A DNA stretch of 64,000 nucleotides, from assembly GCF_000153805.1 (NCBI RefSeq), contig NZ_DS022298.1, positions 858,756 through 922,755 of the forward strand, written 5' to 3'. The DNA comes from Synechococcus sp. BL107. Its GTDB lineage: Bacteria; Cyanobacteriota; Cyanobacteriia; PCC-6307; Cyanobiaceae. This document shows, piece by piece, positions 63,270-64,000 of the stretch (the first letter of the stretch is position 1; every line of letters starts with the position of its first letter). A program made the translations under genes and the position numbers. The notes below the pieces were generated by a model. The model ran no database searches. It saw only the letters and a program-made list of their open reading frames with translations, and was not told where the DNA came from.

Positions 63270-64000
63270 GGGCGATACAGCCAAAGCACCTGACCACTGC
63301 CCATGAGCTCCATCGTCAGCCATTTCTGAAGTTGGCTGACGATCTGAGAGCCCGGCAGCAAGTTGCTCACTTTCCGGCGGGGTCTACCAAGGGTGACCGG
63401 TCGAATGTCGTCTTGATCTAGATCTGCCAGCTGGGCGGCTAAGCGGAGGGCGTGGTCTTCGTCACCTAGTTCATCCACGAGCCCTAGCGATAACGCCTGT
63501 TCTCCACTGAAGACTCGCCCATCTGCAAAGGTTTTTACAGTTTCCTCGGTGAGGTTTCGCCCTTTCGCTACAACGCCCACAAATTGGCTGTAACTACTGT
63601 CGATTAAGTCCTGAAGGAGAGCGCGTTCCTCAGGATTCAGTGCTCGATCGGGGGACAAGATGTCTTTGAATTTCCCGCTCTTCACGGTGTCGAAGCGAAT
63701 GCCGATGCGTTCAAACACGCGGGACAGATCATTGCCCCGCAGGATCACGCCAATCGAGCCGGTGATCGTGCCTGGGTTCGACACGATTTTTTCTGCGCCT
63801 ACACCGATGTAGACCCCGCCAGAAGCGGAAATATTGCCGAAGCTGGCCACCACGCGGCAGCCGTTTTCTCTCAGTCTCAGCAGCGCTGCATGGATTTCTT
63901 GACTGTCGCCAACAGTCCCACCAGGACTGTCAATTCGTAGAAGAAGTGCGGGGAATTCACGCCGCTTCACTTCCAGCAAAGCCTTCAGCACGCGTTGTCG
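63266..64000 (-). CDS. sppA: Signal peptide peptidase SppA (5' end outside the window)
   Basis: About 245 residues visible; the frame continues through the right edge, so the start is not seen. Ser-Lys peptidase signature: ALLLRIDSPGGTVGDSQEIH, then nucleophile Ser in ISASGGVYIGVGAEKIVSNP and GSIGVIL. These are followed by the SppA C-terminal FADGRVFSGEQALSLGLVDELG. Degrades cleaved signal peptides in the membrane. aroH follows with a 4-base overlap. Confidence 0.93.
   Translation of the reverse strand, partial: RQRVLKALLEVKRREFPALLLRIDSPGGTVGDSQEIHAALLRLRENGCRVVASFGNISASGGVYIGVGAEKIVSNPGTITGSIGVILRGNDLSRVFERIGIRFDTVKSGKFKDILSPDRALNPEERALLQDLIDSSYSQFVGVVAKGRNLTEETVKTFADGRVFSGEQALSLGLVDELGDEDHALRLAAQLADLDQDDIRPVTLGRPRRKVSNLLPGSQIVSQLQKWLTMELMGSGQVLWLYRP

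Overview
The window looks like chromosome of a marine picocyanobacterium, most likely a marine Synechococcus; I do not name a strain. The reasons are two psbA genes encoding the D1 protein of photosystem II, a CP12 gene, a high-light-inducible protein, DUF1651, DUF2808 and DUF2301 family genes, a cyanobacterial-type AAA ATPase related to Ycf46, and many very small single-helix membrane protein genes.

Layout. 1-12.4 kb is ordinary core genome: a DnaJ C-terminus, hemB, a VOC-fold protein, mutS2, an ABC sugar-type ATPase, obgE, cp12, an ABC-F ATPase, a DUF2301 membrane protein, a CPWAH-type glutathione transferase and an aspartoacylase-like gene. 12.7-17.4 kb is a pair of apparently identical 1.2-kb psbA units in direct orientation, enclosing a gap (GAPDH) and GNAT operon on the other strand; the two psbA copies have different promoters and leaders. 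17.4-20.8 kb holds a PfkB kinase, a Pmp3-type peptide, a DUF389 protein and a prohibitin-like protein. 20.8-29.1 kb is a loose region of many tiny hypothetical genes with long spacers. 29.8-32.75 kb contains a broken phage capsid gene, a type IV pilin fused to a beta-propeller, and what looks like the right end of an older integrated element.

32,756-49,720 is a mobile island at the 3' end of a tRNA-Arg(UCU) gene, bounded by a 48-bp exact direct repeat. Its left part is an integration and replication module: tyrosine recombinase, excisionase-like protein, zinc-cluster protein and RecA/RepA-like ATPase. A candidate small-terminase gene sits at its right end, so the layout resembles phage satellites and the tycheposon-type elements described from picocyanobacteria. 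The cargo includes four paralogous inverse-autotransporter-like beta-barrels. Each ends in a conserved R-(D/N)-(V/I)-R-V-H-D junction followed by an unrelated short, mostly Cys-containing tail. Between them lie an HprK-like kinase, a sulfotransferase, an acetyltransferase-like protein and a PqqD-family protein. An out-of-use tail behind one barrel suggests tail replacement at the junction, as in contact-dependent inhibition or Rhs proteins. I consider this the best candidate for an undescribed system: a surface-display barrel family with exchangeable short peptides and a linked peptide-modification set.

49.8-64 kb returns to core genome: an HTH protein, rsmI, a cysQ-like gene, pnp, rpsN, rseP, serS, a Ycf46-like ATPase, DUF177, yidC, a PH-domain protein, rnpA, rpmH, DUF2808, aroH and sppA (cut by the right edge). 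Most of these form long minus-strand runs with 4-base stop/start overlaps.
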